Source: Bradyrhizobium sp. CCGB01 (GTDB taxonomy: Bacteria; Pseudomonadota; Alphaproteobacteria; Rhizobiales; Xanthobacteraceae). From it: 64,000 nt of DNA. The position numbers were made by a program, and so were the translations under genes. Shown one piece after another: positions 1-8,072 of this stretch. Where the stretch lies: the NCBI RefSeq assembly GCF_024199795.1, contig NZ_JANADK010000001.1, positions 6,386,001-6,450,000 of the forward strand. The letters run 5' to 3'. Numbering within the stretch: position 1 is the first letter of the stretch; each line of letters starts with the position of its first letter. Below the pieces are notes generated by a model. It was not told the origin of the DNA. It saw only the letters and a list, made by a program, of their open reading frames with translations, and searched no databases.

Positions 1-1875
1 GCCGTTCAGCAGGTTGACGCCGTTGAACGAAGAGTCCTGCGCAGTCGAGTCGATCTGCTGCAGGATGTTGTTGTACTGGTTGACCAGGTTGGCACGGGAC
101 GTCTGCGCAACAGTATCCTGGACGGGGCTGGAAGCCGTCGAGAACGTCAGCGCCGTGGTCAGCGTTCCGCCGATCGAGCCACCCGCGGTGCTCGAACCGA
201 TGGTCGAGGACGCGTAGTCGTTGGTGGTCGAGATCGTCAGCAGGCCATTGGCGTCGATCGTGGCGGACAGGTTGTTCGCCTGCAGCTTCGAGTTGAGCTG
301 ATCGAGCGTCTTGACCGTGCCGTTGGTGCCGTCGCCGAAGGTGACGTCGACCGCCGTTCCAGCGTTGAACGCGGAGAAGGTCAAGGTCTTGCCGGCGATG
401 CCGCCCAGGCCCGAAGTCCGGGCCGCGTTGAACGCGGTCGAGGTGCCGGTGTTGCCGGCGAAGCCGAGTGCGTTCAGCGCATTGCCGGTGCCAGTGATCG
501 ACAGGTCGGCGTTGATGCCGGTCGAGACCTTGAGCTGACCCGAGGCGTTGACCGACGATTTGGTCTGGCCGGTGGCGGCCGCAAGCGTCGCGGTGCCGTT
601 GGCGGCGACAGTCGCGGTCTGGACGCCGGTGGCGAGGTCGATCGCGTTCAGCACGTCGGCAACCGTGCCGGCCTGCAGATACACGGTCGAGTTGCCGCTG
701 CCGTCGGTCACGAGCGCACCGCTCGCGCCGGAGCCGCTGGCAACGGCCGGAGCACCGGTCGAGCCCGGGGTCGGCGCGTTCTTGAAGGTGATGACCTTAC
801 CGTTGACGTTCAGCGTCGAGCCGTCGGCGATCGTCGCACCGAGCGAAGTCGCGCTGGTGGTGCGGTTGACGTTGACGGTGGCATTGCCGCCGCCGACCGC
901 CGAGGACAGACCGAGAGCCTTGAGCAGGTCGGCCTTGCCGGTGACGGCGAGATCAGCGCCCGTCGAGCTCTTCAGCGTGACGGCGCCCGCAGCAACGCTC
1001 GAGGCGGTCTGGCTGACGCTGGTCGCGATCGTCGCAGCACCCGAGGTGATCGAGGCCGTCTTGACGCCGCTGGCCAGATCGACCGCGGTCAAGAGATCGT
1101 TGACCGTCGCGGTCGGCGTGGTCGTGGTGCCGAGATAGACGGTGGTGTTGCCGCTGCCGTCGGTGACGAGGTTACCGCTGACGCCCGAACCGGACGGAAC
1201 ACCCGTGCTCGCCGGGGCGGAGCCCGCGCGGAAGGTGATGGTCTTGCCGTTGACGGTGAGCGTGTCGCCGTCGGCGGGCTGGGCGTTGCCGACCAGGCCG
1301 GTCGCCGTTGCCGCACCGTTCGCGATCAGGGTGATCGCACCGGTCAGCGCGGTGGTGCCGTCGCCGGCCGTTGCCGCCGCACCGGTCACGGTGCCGATGG
1401 TGGCGCCGAGCGTCGTGGTGCCGCTTGCCGCATGCGTGCCGCCGGCGGTGCCGTCATAGAGCACGTTGCTGCTCGCGGTCGCGCTCGCATAGGACGTGGT
1501 GCCACGCAGGTCAGACGCGGTCGCACCGGAGATCGTGGTGGAGACGTTGGACTTGGTGGAGTAGCCGACGGTGGTCTGCAGCGCCTGGTTGGCGATCGAC
1601 TTGGCGCTGTCGATCAGCTTCTGCAGCGAGGTGATGCCGGTGTTGGCAGCCTGCAGCACCTGGACGCCGTTGGCGATACCATCGAGCAGGTTGTTGATGT
1701 CGCTGGCGCGGTTGTCGAGCGACTGTGCGGTGAAGAAGTTGGTCGGATTGTCCAGGGCCGAGTTGACGCTCTTACCGGTCGAAAGGCGGCTCTGGGTGGT
1801 GGCGAGAAGATCAGCAGTGGACTGGAGGGAGAGGAGGTTCTGACGAACCGACGAGGAGAGAACGATACCGGACAT
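1..1875 (-). CDS. fliC: Flagellin, thick-flagellum type (copy 1, 3' end cut by window edge)
   Basis: Structural subunit of the flagellar filament, exported by the flagellar type III system. The reading frame starts at the ATG complementary to 1873-1875 and runs open for 625 codons to the window edge, so about 134 C-terminal residues lie outside. The N-terminus (MSGIVLSASVRQNLLSLQST) is the D0/D1 coiled coil typical of flagellins. The gene aligns base for base with the second copy at a constant offset of 2640 bp, with no visible indels. A conserved 20-nt leader containing AGAAGGGTAAC precedes the ATG. Many alphaproteobacterial flagellins have roughly 270-400 residues, so this is a greatly expanded form with a long variable middle. 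It is almost certainly one of a tandem array, and further copies may lie to the left. Confidence 0.95.
   Translation of the reverse strand, partial: MSGIVLSSSVRQNLLSLQSTADLLATTQSRLSTGKSVNSALDNPTNFFTAQSLDNRASDINNLLDGIANGVQVLQAANTGITSLQKLIDSAKSIANQALQTTVGYSTKSNVSTTISGATASDLRGTTSYASATASSNVLYDGTAGGTHAASGTTTLGATIGTVTGAAATAGDGTTALTGAITLIANGAATATGLVGNAQPADGDTLTVNGKTITFRAGSAPASTGVPSGSGVSGNLVTDGSGNTTVYLGTTTTPTATVNDLLTAVDLASGVKTASITSGAATIATSVSQTASSVAAGAVTLKSSTGADLAVTGKADLLKALGLSSAVGGGNATVNVNRTTSATSLGATIADGSTLNVNGKVITFKNAPTPGSTGAPAVASGSGASGALVTDGSGNSTVYLQAGTVADVLNAIDLATGVQTATVAANGTATLAAATGQTKSSVNASGQLKVSTGINADLSITGTGNALNALGFAGNTGTSTAFNAARTSGLGGIAGKTLTFSAFNAGTAVDVTFGDGTNGTVKTLDQLNSKLQANNLSATIDANGLLTISTTNDYASSTIGSSTAGGSIGGTLTTALTFSTASSPVQDTVAQTSRANLVNQYNNILQQIDSTAQDSSFNGVNLLNG
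959..1647 (-). repeat. Perfectly identical block shared with 3599-4287
   Basis: Read by eye, these 689 bases match the second flagellin copy without a single difference. The flanks differ at many positions, for example 952, 958 and 1648 here. The block encodes part of the surface-exposed middle and the N-terminal D1 region. Such a sharp identity boundary inside two otherwise diverged paralogues suggests recent gene conversion or unequal crossing-over. Confidence 0.9.
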
Positions 1876-1895
1876 AAGCTGTTACCCTTCTGGTA
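1876..1895 (-). promoter_or_regulatory. Conserved flagellin leader and ribosome binding site, copy 1
   Basis: Read on the minus strand, the 20 bases directly before the ATG (ACCAGAAGGGTAACAGC plus flank) match the leader of copy 2 at 18 of 20 positions. Similarity stops abruptly just upstream. The AGAAGGG core is the Shine-Dalgarno sequence. In Caulobacter FlbT acts on the flagellin mRNA leader, and flbT lies next to this array. This leader is therefore a plausible FlbT target, but that is inference. Confidence 0.6.
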
Positions 1896-1954
1896 CGCAA
1901 CGCAACAAACTTCGATTAGGATTAATCGATGTGCGGGACGGTGAACGTTTGGGG

Positions 1955-1969
1955 CTAACAAAGCATGAA
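1955..1969 (-). promoter_or_regulatory. Conserved upstream box, copy 1
   Basis: Minus-strand TTCATGCTTTGTTAG lies 80 nt before the start codon. It recurs with one mismatch 90 nt before copy 2, although the surrounding sequence has diverged. It is a candidate core promoter element or activator site for the flagellins. I do not recognise the sigma factor. Confidence 0.4.
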
Positions 1970-2182
1970 GCGTGTCGCGTCAGTCCTTGCCAGGATTCAC
2001 CATAGCGGCGATCGGCGCCGGATCACGCCCTCGTGTATCGCCATGATAGGATGATGTTTTTTCGGGCAGCCGAGACGCGTTTGCCACTTGTCAACCATAA
2101 CTCAGAGTGAGCAATTGGCTGCATTCGAATGCATCGTCTTCGTCTCGAAGGCACGACGTCTTCACACACCGCACAAATGAAA

Positions 2183-2208
2183 AGCGGCGGGGCCGAAGCC
2201 CCGCCGCT
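2183..2208 (-). terminator. Rho-independent terminator of flagellin copy 2
   Basis: An 11-bp GC-rich stem (AGCGGCGGGGC / GCCCCGCCGCT) encloses a TTCG tetraloop as read on the minus strand. It is followed by TTTT at 2183-2180. It lies 27 bp after the stop codon of the second flagellin. Confidence 0.9.
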
Positions 2209-2235
2209 CTATCTTGTTGCGATGTCGTCCGCTGA

Positions 2236-4515
2236 TTAGCGGAGCAGCTGCAGCACGCTCTGCTGCGACTGGTTGGCCAGCGAGAGCGCGGAGACCGCGA
2301 TCGACTGACGGGTCGACAGTGCCTGGCTGTTGGCCGCTTCGGTATTGGTGTCGGCCAGGGTCAGGTTGGACGAACCGGTCTGCAGCACGTTGATCAGGCT
2401 CTTGTTGAAGTCCTGACGAACCTGCACCACCGAGAGGTTCGAACCGAGGCTCGACGCTTCCGAACGCAGCGTGCTCGAGGCGGCGTTCAGGTTCGACAAC
2501 ACCTTGTTGGTCGCGGAGTTGTCGATGAAGTCGACACCGTTCGTCAGCGCGGCGAGGCCCAGACCCTTGGAGTTGTAGGTCACGCCGGTGATGCTCAGGT
2601 TCGACTTGCCGGTTTCGTCGAACACGAGCTTGAGCTGGTCGCCGTTCAGGAGGTTCACACCGTTGAACGAGGAGTCCTGCGCAGTCGTGTCGATCTGGTT
2701 CAGGATGTTGTTGTACTGAGAGACCAGATTGGCACGCGCCGTCTGAGCGACGGTGTCGGCGACCGGAGCGGAGGCCGTCGAGAACGTCAGCGACGTCGTC
2801 AGCGTGCCGCCGATCGAGCCACCCGCGGCGCTCGAACCGATGGTCGAGGACGCGTAGTCGTTGGTGGTCGAGATCGTCAGCAAGCCGTTGGCGTCGATCG
2901 TGGCGGACAGGTTGTTCGCCTGCAGCTTGGTATTGAGCTGATCGAGCGTCTTGACCGTGCCGTTGGTGCCGTCGCCGAAGGTGACGTCGACCGCCGTTCC
3001 ACCGTTGAAGGAGGAGAAGGTCAAGGTCTTGCCGCTGATGCCGCCGATGCCGGAGGTGCGAGCTGCGGTGAAGGCGGACGACGTACCGGTGTTGCCGGCG
3101 AAGCCGAGCGCGTTCAGCGCGTTGCCGGTGCCGGTGATCGACAGATCGGCGTTAACGCCGGTCGAGATCTTGAGCTGGCCGGAGGTGTTGATCGACGACT
3201 TCGACTGGCCGGAGGCAGCCGCAAACGTCGCGGTGCCGTTGGCTGCGATGGTTGCGGTCTGGACGCCGGTGGCGAGGTCGATCGCGTTCAGCACGTCGGC
3301 AACAGTGCCGGCCTGCAGATACACGGTCGAGTTGCCACTGCCGTCGGTGACGACCGCACCGCTCGCGCCGGAGCCGCTGGCAACGGCCGGAGCACCGGTC
3401 GAGCCCGGGGTCGGCGCGTTCTTGAAGGTAATGACCTTGCCGTTGACGTTCAGCGTCGAACCGTCGGTGATCGTCGCGCCGAGCGAAGTTGCGCTGGTGG
3501 TGCGGTTGACGTTGACGGTGGCATTGCCGCCGCCGACCGCCGAGGACAGACCGAGAGCCTTGAGCAGGTCGGCCCGGCCGGTGACGGCGAGGTCAGCACC
3601 CGTCGAGCTCTTCAGCGTGACGGCGCCCGCAGCAACGCTCGAGGCGGTCTGGCTGACGCTGGTCGCGATCGTCGCAGCACCCGAGGTGATCGAGGCCGTC
3701 TTGACGCCGCTGGCCAGATCGACCGCGGTCAAGAGATCGTTGACCGTCGCGGTCGGCGTGGTCGTGGTGCCGAGATAGACGGTGGTGTTGCCGCTGCCGT
3801 CGGTGACGAGGTTACCGCTGACGCCCGAACCGGACGGAACACCCGTGCTCGCCGGGGCGGAGCCCGCGCGGAAGGTGATGGTCTTGCCGTTGACGGTGAG
3901 CGTGTCGCCGTCGGCGGGCTGGGCGTTGCCGACCAGGCCGGTCGCCGTTGCCGCACCGTTCGCGATCAGGGTGATCGCACCGGTCAGCGCGGTGGTGCCG
4001 TCGCCGGCCGTTGCCGCCGCACCGGTCACGGTGCCGATGGTGGCGCCGAGCGTCGTGGTGCCGCTTGCCGCATGCGTGCCGCCGGCGGTGCCGTCATAGA
4101 GCACGTTGCTGCTCGCGGTCGCGCTCGCATAGGACGTGGTGCCACGCAGGTCAGACGCGGTCGCACCGGAGATCGTGGTGGAGACGTTGGACTTGGTGGA
4201 GTAGCCGACGGTGGTCTGCAGCGCCTGGTTGGCGATCGACTTGGCGCTGTCGATCAGCTTCTGCAGCGAGGTGATGCCGGTGTTGGCGGCCTGCAGCACC
4301 TGCACGCCGTTGGCGATGCCATCGAGCAGGTTGTTGATGTCGCTGGCGCGGTTGTCGAGCGACTGGGCGGTGAAGAAGTTGGTGGGATTGTCCAGGGCCG
4401 AGTTGACGCTCTTGCCGGTCGACAGACGGTTCTGCGTGGTGGCGAGAAGATCAGCAGTGGACTGGAGGGAGAGGAGGTTCTGACGAACCGATGCGGAGAG
4501 AACGATACCGGACAT
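2236..4515 (-). CDS. fliC: Flagellin, thick-flagellum type (copy 2, complete)
   Basis: Filament subunit of 759 residues (about 72 kDa). The D0/D1 helices are at residues 1-110 and about 585-759. The C-terminus (LSLANQSQQSVLQLLR) is the usual flagellin end. The middle is built from repeated beta-rich modules. Two about 120-residue copies (around 202-325 and 351-473) each open with a VNGKxITF strand and close with an A-L-G-L/F motif. A shorter classical flagellin-IN motif lies around 493-560. Codon use matches the neighbouring genes. The gene has its own terminator and promoter region. Bradyrhizobium thick (subpolar) flagella are known to be built from several tandem flagellins of this size, which fits. 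It is near-identical to copy 1. Confidence 0.97.
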   Translation of the reverse strand: MSGIVLSASVRQNLLSLQSTADLLATTQNRLSTGKSVNSALDNPTNFFTAQSLDNRASDINNLLDGIANGVQVLQAANTGITSLQKLIDSAKSIANQALQTTVGYSTKSNVSTTISGATASDLRGTTSYASATASSNVLYDGTAGGTHAASGTTTLGATIGTVTGAAATAGDGTTALTGAITLIANGAATATGLVGNAQPADGDTLTVNGKTITFRAGSAPASTGVPSGSGVSGNLVTDGSGNTTVYLGTTTTPTATVNDLLTAVDLASGVKTASITSGAATIATSVSQTASSVAAGAVTLKSSTGADLAVTGRADLLKALGLSSAVGGGNATVNVNRTTSATSLGATITDGSTLNVNGKVITFKNAPTPGSTGAPAVASGSGASGAVVTDGSGNSTVYLQAGTVADVLNAIDLATGVQTATIAANGTATFAAASGQSKSSINTSGQLKISTGVNADLSITGTGNALNALGFAGNTGTSSAFTAARTSGIGGISGKTLTFSSFNGGTAVDVTFGDGTNGTVKTLDQLNTKLQANNLSATIDANGLLTISTTNDYASSTIGSSAAGGSIGGTLTTSLTFSTASAPVADTVAQTARANLVSQYNNILNQIDTTAQDSSFNGVNLLNGDQLKLVFDETGKSNLSITGVTYNSKGLGLAALTNGVDFIDNSATNKVLSNLNAASSTLRSEASSLGSNLSVVQVRQDFNKSLINVLQTGSSNLTLADTNTEAANSQALSTRQSIAVSALSLANQSQQSVLQLLR
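3599..4287 (-). repeat. Perfectly identical block shared with 959-1647
   Basis: This is the second copy of the 689-bp identical tract. Flanking differences at 3592, 3598 and 4288 mark its edges. See the first copy for interpretation. Confidence 0.9.
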
Positions 4516-4535
4516 ACGCTGTTACCTTTCTGGTA
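4516..4535 (-). promoter_or_regulatory. Conserved flagellin leader and ribosome binding site, copy 2
   Basis: The minus strand reads ACCAGAAAGGTAACAGC up to the ATG, 18 of 20 bases identical to the copy 1 leader. AGAAAGG is the ribosome binding site. The abrupt end of conservation upstream points to selection on the leader itself. Confidence 0.6.
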
Positions 4536-4831
4536 AACGCTACTGTGACGCGTCTGCTCGGGTCCTGATTGACCCGGCGACCAGCGGACCGTGGCTCCGA
4601 GAATCTAACGAAGCATGAAATGAAAACGGCGCTTTGTCTGAGTCGCGGCGCGATTCGGGGCACTGCGGCGCGATCGTCGCTGCACCGCCGTGGAATTTTA
4701 TCGTTGAAAAGATTGAGATTTTCCGCGTGACCGCCCGAGATTCACAACTCGTTAACTAGTCTTGATGGAGTATTGCGCCCTGATCCGCCGCAACACACGC
4801 TCGGTTACGAAAGCGTTGATGGAGAACAGGC
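4536..4831. other. Divergent promoter region, flagellin copy 2 / flbT
   Basis: The two start codons are 316 bp apart and point away from each other. The left half carries the flagellin box. The right part is comparatively AT-rich (around 4690-4770) and probably holds the flbT promoter. A near CtrA-like TTAAC at about 4754 lacks the second half-site at the right distance. No coding sequence is seen. Confidence 0.6.
4605..4619 (-). promoter_or_regulatory. Conserved upstream box, copy 2
   Basis: Minus-strand TTCATGCTTCGTTAG lies 90 nt before the flagellin start and is one base different from the box of copy 1. It is a candidate promoter or activator element. Confidence 0.4.
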
Positions 4832-5269
4832 ATGGCCCTCAAGGTCGAGCTCAGACCGCACGAACGCATCATCGTCGGTAACTGCGTGATAACCAACACC
4901 GACCAGCGCGCCCGCCTTCTGATCGACGGCGACAACGTGCCGATCCTGCGCGAGCGCGACATCCTCACGCCGGAGACCGCCGATACGCCGGCCAAGCTCG
5001 TCTATCTGGCGGTCCAGCTGATGTATATCTCGCCGGATCCGCAGAGCCAGCACGGCACCTACTTCAACCTGGTGCGCGACATCGTCACCGCGGTGCCGAG
5101 TGCCTGGCCGATCATCGAGAGCATCAACAACCACATCATGAGCGGCGACCTCTACCGGGCGCTGAAGGATGCCCGCAAGCTGATCGCCTATGAAGACAAG
5201 CTGCGTGAGCAGTTCGAGGCCACCCATCCCAAGGCGGACGTCAAGGAAGACGTCAGCTCGGCCGCCTGA
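4832..5269 (+). CDS. flbT: FlbT, post-transcriptional regulator of flagellin
   Basis: Flagellar biosynthesis repressor of 145 residues. The N-terminus (MALKVELRPHERIIVGNCVI) and the run LLIDGDNVPILRERDILTPE are characteristic of the FlbT family. In Caulobacter FlbT works on the 5' leader of flagellin mRNA and couples flagellin synthesis to hook-basal-body completion. Here the gene is divergent from the flagellin array and close to it, as expected. A GGAG ribosome binding site lies 10 nt upstream of the ATG. Its usual partner flaF is not seen in this window. A strong terminator follows within 25 bp, so it is probably monocistronic. Confidence 0.95.
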   Translation: MALKVELRPHERIIVGNCVITNTDQRARLLIDGDNVPILRERDILTPETADTPAKLVYLAVQLMYISPDPQSQHGTYFNLVRDIVTAVPSAWPIIESINNHIMSGDLYRALKDARKLIAYEDKLREQFEATHPKADVKEDVSSAA

Positions 5270-5290
5270 GCGCTTCGCACATCTCAAACG

Positions 5291-5321
5291 AAAACGCCCC
5301 GGACCTGGTCCGGGGCGTTTT
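5291..5321. terminator. Bidirectional terminator between flbT and the decarboxylase
   Basis: A 14-bp stem AAAACGCCCCGGAC / GTCCGGGGCGTTTT has a 3-nt loop. T-runs follow on both strands. It serves the convergent genes flbT (+) and the PLP decarboxylase (-). Confidence 0.9.
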
Positions 5322-5339
5322 GTTTTGAGGTCTTGGATA

Positions 5340-6839
5340 TCACTGCGTCGCGAGCGGCGGTGCCTCGACTTCGATTACGCCGTTGCCGCTCCGCCGCGCG
5401 CCGAACTCGAGCACCGCAGCCACGAGCGCGTCGATATCAGTCTCATCGGTACGGTGATTGACGATGGCTGCGCGGATCGCGAACTTGCCGTCCAGCGTCG
5501 TGCTCGACGGCGCCGCGATGCCGGACTCCTGGACATCGGCCACGATTTCGCGATTGACCGCATCATCAGCACGGTGGCGGAAGCAGACGATATTGAGATT
5601 GACCGGCGCCAGTAATTCCAGCCGCGGCTCGGCCAGCACGCGCGCCTCCAGATATTTGGCGAGCGCGCAGCTTCGCGCGATCACCGCGCCCAGCCGGTCG
5701 GTGCCAAACGTCTTCAGCGTAAACCAGGTCTTCAGCGCGCGGAAGCCGCGCGACAGATCGGGACCGAGATCGCACGGCCAGACCGCGCCGGCCGCAAGTC
5801 CCCTCGCCTCGCGGCTCAGATAAGCTGCCGGCTGCGCAAAGGCCTGCCGGTGCTGCTCGCCGTCACGCACCAGCAGGAAGCCGGCGTCGTAGGGCACCTG
5901 TCCCCATTTGTGGAAGTCGAGCGCGATGGAATCGGCAAGCTCGATGCCGCCGAGCATTGGCGCGAGCTCGGGCGAGAGGATCGCGAGCGCACCGAAGGCG
6001 CCGTCGACGTGAAACCAGATTCCCTCCTCGCGGCACAGCTGCGCGATCGCCTTGAGATCGTCGATCGCGCCGATATCGACCGTGCCGGCAGATGCCACCA
6101 CCAGGAACGGCTTGAAGCCGACCTCGCGATCGATCGCGATTTGCGCGCGCAGCGCCGCAACGTCGATGCGATGATCGGCATCGACACCGATCTTGCGCAG
6201 CGCATCGGTGCCGAGCCCGGCAATGTCCATCGCCCGCGAGACGCAGCCATGCGCGGCCTTCGACGTGTAGGCCGTCAGCAGCGCGCCGTCATTGCCGATG
6301 CCGTGCTGCCGCGCCAGCGTGCCGAGCGCAGCGGTGCGCGCCACCAGCACGGCCATCAGGTTGGCCATCGACGTTCCCGTGACGAAGATCCCGCTTGCAC
6401 TCGCAGGGAAAGCGAACAGGTCGCGCATCCATGCAACGATCTGGCGCTCGACCTCGATCGGCATGTGATCGCGTCCGCCGAGATTGGCATTGAGACCCGC
6501 CGCGAGCATTTCCGCGAGCATGCCAACCGCGGTGCCGCCGCCATGCACCCAGCCCATGAAGCCGGGATGAACATTGCCGGTCGCATAGGGCGCGACATGT
6601 TCTGCGAACTCGCGATAGACATCGGCAAGATCGCTCGCCTCGCGCGGCACGTCGGCTTTCATTGTCGAACGGGCACTGTCGGGGATCGGCTGCCACACCG
6701 GACGCGCACGAACGTTGGCGATGCTGTCGATCGACTCGTCCAGCATGCGATGGGCAAGCGCGCGAAACTCGCTCCAGTCCTGCGGATCGAGCGAGGTCTG
6801 CGTGACGGAGCTTTGCGTGTTGCGGATGATCTCGTTCAT
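5340..6839 (-). CDS. PLP-dependent group II amino-acid decarboxylase-like protein
   Basis: A 499-residue member of the pyridoxal-phosphate group II decarboxylase family (aromatic-amino-acid, glutamate and diaminobutyrate decarboxylases). Visible landmarks are the N-terminal HPGFMGWVHGGG segment (about 91-102), the stacking histidine H197 in SKAAHGCV, D279 in HVDGAFGA and the PLP lysine K311 in ALDFHKWGQVPYD. Length is normal for the family. The substrate cannot be read from sequence. It is the last gene of a four-gene minus-strand operon; its ATG overlaps the stop of the ATP-grasp gene by 4 nt, which indicates translational coupling. The operon sits inside the flagellar cluster, so its substrate may be an amino acid used in flagellar or surface modification. 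That is inference only. Confidence 0.85.
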   Translation of the reverse strand: MNEIIRNTQSSVTQTSLDPQDWSEFRALAHRMLDESIDSIANVRARPVWQPIPDSARSTMKADVPREASDLADVYREFAEHVAPYATGNVHPGFMGWVHGGGTAVGMLAEMLAAGLNANLGGRDHMPIEVERQIVAWMRDLFAFPASASGIFVTGTSMANLMAVLVARTAALGTLARQHGIGNDGALLTAYTSKAAHGCVSRAMDIAGLGTDALRKIGVDADHRIDVAALRAQIAIDREVGFKPFLVVASAGTVDIGAIDDLKAIAQLCREEGIWFHVDGAFGALAILSPELAPMLGGIELADSIALDFHKWGQVPYDAGFLLVRDGEQHRQAFAQPAAYLSREARGLAAGAVWPCDLGPDLSRGFRALKTWFTLKTFGTDRLGAVIARSCALAKYLEARVLAEPRLELLAPVNLNIVCFRHRADDAVNREIVADVQESGIAAPSSTTLDGKFAIRAAIVNHRTDETDIDALVAAVLEFGARRSGNGVIEVEAPPLATQ

Positions 6840-8071
6840 GCTGCACTCCCCTCGCCCGCTCTTGCGTGCCGCGACAGCATCGCGGTGAACGCGGCAAAGA
6901 TCTTGCGCATCTGCGGCGGCTTGTAGGGAAACACGGCAGGCGGATCCATGTTGTGGACGACGGCGGTGTTGTCGGCCTCGAACACCAGCAGTTCGCCGTC
7001 CCGGTTCTCGGCGCAGTCGACGATGAAATAGTCGAGGCCGACGCGCTTGCTCATCTCGTCGAGCGCGTTGCGATGACGCGCGGCGAAAGCGTTGTCGAAG
7101 TCGACCATGAAGGTGGCTTCTTCAGCCCGCTTCTCTTCGCTGAACGCCATATAGGCGTTGAGGTACCAGATGTCCCAGCGATCGGCGATCGCCATATGGC
7201 AGGCGTAAGGCTTGCCGTCGACCATGGTGAGACGATATTTGCGGTAAAGTCCGTCGGGGTTCGCATAGTCGACGAAGCGCGCGACGAAGAAGTCCTGCTC
7301 TTGCCGCTCGGCGAGATAGGCTTCGAGCGCAGGCGCATCGTCGATCTTCGCAAGCCCGACGCCGGCATGCGTGCCGCGCGGCCGCACGATCATCGGAAAA
7401 CGCAATTCGCCCGTGATGTCGGCGCAGGCCATCCGCCCCTGCACGAGATCCGACAATTGCGTCCGCGTCGCGTGGGCAGTCACGGGAATGTCGAGACCGG
7501 GAATGTCTGCCAGCAACCGATACAGCTTGTCGCGATCGAGATTGCCGATCAACTCGGGGCGATTGAGCAGCGGCCGCGGCCAGTTCGGCGCGGCCCGCTC
7601 GATCAGCGCAAGCGCTTCGCGGCACTCCTCGGAATCGGAGGCGACCACGATGGCAACGTCGTGATCGGGCAGCGTTTCCGGCAGGCCCGTCCGCTTGGTC
7701 ACATAGAGTGTCAGGAGCTCGATGTCGGAGCCTTCGAGCAGGAACTCGATCGGGGTATTGCCGCCCATGTCGATATCGGCCGCGAGCGCGAGTACGCGCA
7801 GGCGGGGTTTCGGGAGCGCGCAAGGCGTACGAAACAATTGGTGAAAGGACAGCACCTCGGTCTGGATCACGAGCCCAGCCTCCTTCTCGCCGAGGAGCTG
7901 GGCAATCAGCGACAGATCGAGACCCTCGCCGGCCTCCGCCGTCCCCTCCGCGATCCGCGCCAGGAGGCGCTCGCGCAACGGATGGAGATCGCCGCCCTCG
8001 AAGGCCCGGCGCGTTAATTGGGCAAAGCCGATGCGGTCGGAATAGTTCGGCGTGGAAACAGGATGCAGCAT
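6836..8071 (-). CDS. ATP-grasp ligase-like protein
   Basis: 411 residues counted from the ATG at 8071, which begins 1 nt after the stop of the upstream gene. An in-frame ATG at 8119 would overlap that gene by 47 bp and is less likely. The N-terminal ~100 residues are helical. A Rossmann-like pre-grasp segment follows (LRVLALAADIDMGGNTPIEF), then an ATP-grasp core. That core shows IVRPRGTHAGVGLAKID as the glycine-rich nucleotide loop and DYFIVDCAENRDGELLVFEAD as a metal-binding region. ATP-grasp enzymes join a carboxylate to an amine through an acyl phosphate. Its neighbours are two PLP enzymes, one a decarboxylase that could supply an amine, so amide-bond formation on a small molecule or peptide is a reasonable guess. 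The substrate is unknown. Confidence 0.8.
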   Translation of the reverse strand: MLHPVSTPNYSDRIGFAQLTRRAFEGGDLHPLRERLLARIAEGTAEAGEGLDLSLIAQLLGEKEAGLVIQTEVLSFHQLFRTPCALPKPRLRVLALAADIDMGGNTPIEFLLEGSDIELLTLYVTKRTGLPETLPDHDVAIVVASDSEECREALALIERAAPNWPRPLLNRPELIGNLDRDKLYRLLADIPGLDIPVTAHATRTQLSDLVQGRMACADITGELRFPMIVRPRGTHAGVGLAKIDDAPALEAYLAERQEQDFFVARFVDYANPDGLYRKYRLTMVDGKPYACHMAIADRWDIWYLNAYMAFSEEKRAEEATFMVDFDNAFAARHRNALDEMSKRVGLDYFIVDCAENRDGELLVFEADNTAVVHNMDPPAVFPYKPPQMRKIFAAFTAMLSRHARAGEGSAA

Positions 8072-8072
8072 C

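Larger units (their letters stand above)
1876..2235. other. Intergenic region between the tandem flagellins
   Basis: This 360-bp gap holds, from right to left, the terminator of copy 2 and then the promoter and leader of copy 1. Each flagellin therefore probably has its own transcript. No open reading frame here looks coding. I looked for a sigma54 -24/-12 element and found no convincing match. Confidence 0.7.

Noticed and set aside
2089..2110. Minus-strand TTGACA as a sigma70 -35 box for flagellin copy 1
   Set aside because: No -10 sequence is found 16-18 bp downstream, and the box is not present before copy 2.
4751..4766. TTAACTAGTCTTGA before flbT as a CtrA site
   Set aside because: Only one half-site is present; the second half is TTGA at a 6-bp distance, so it fails the spacing rule.
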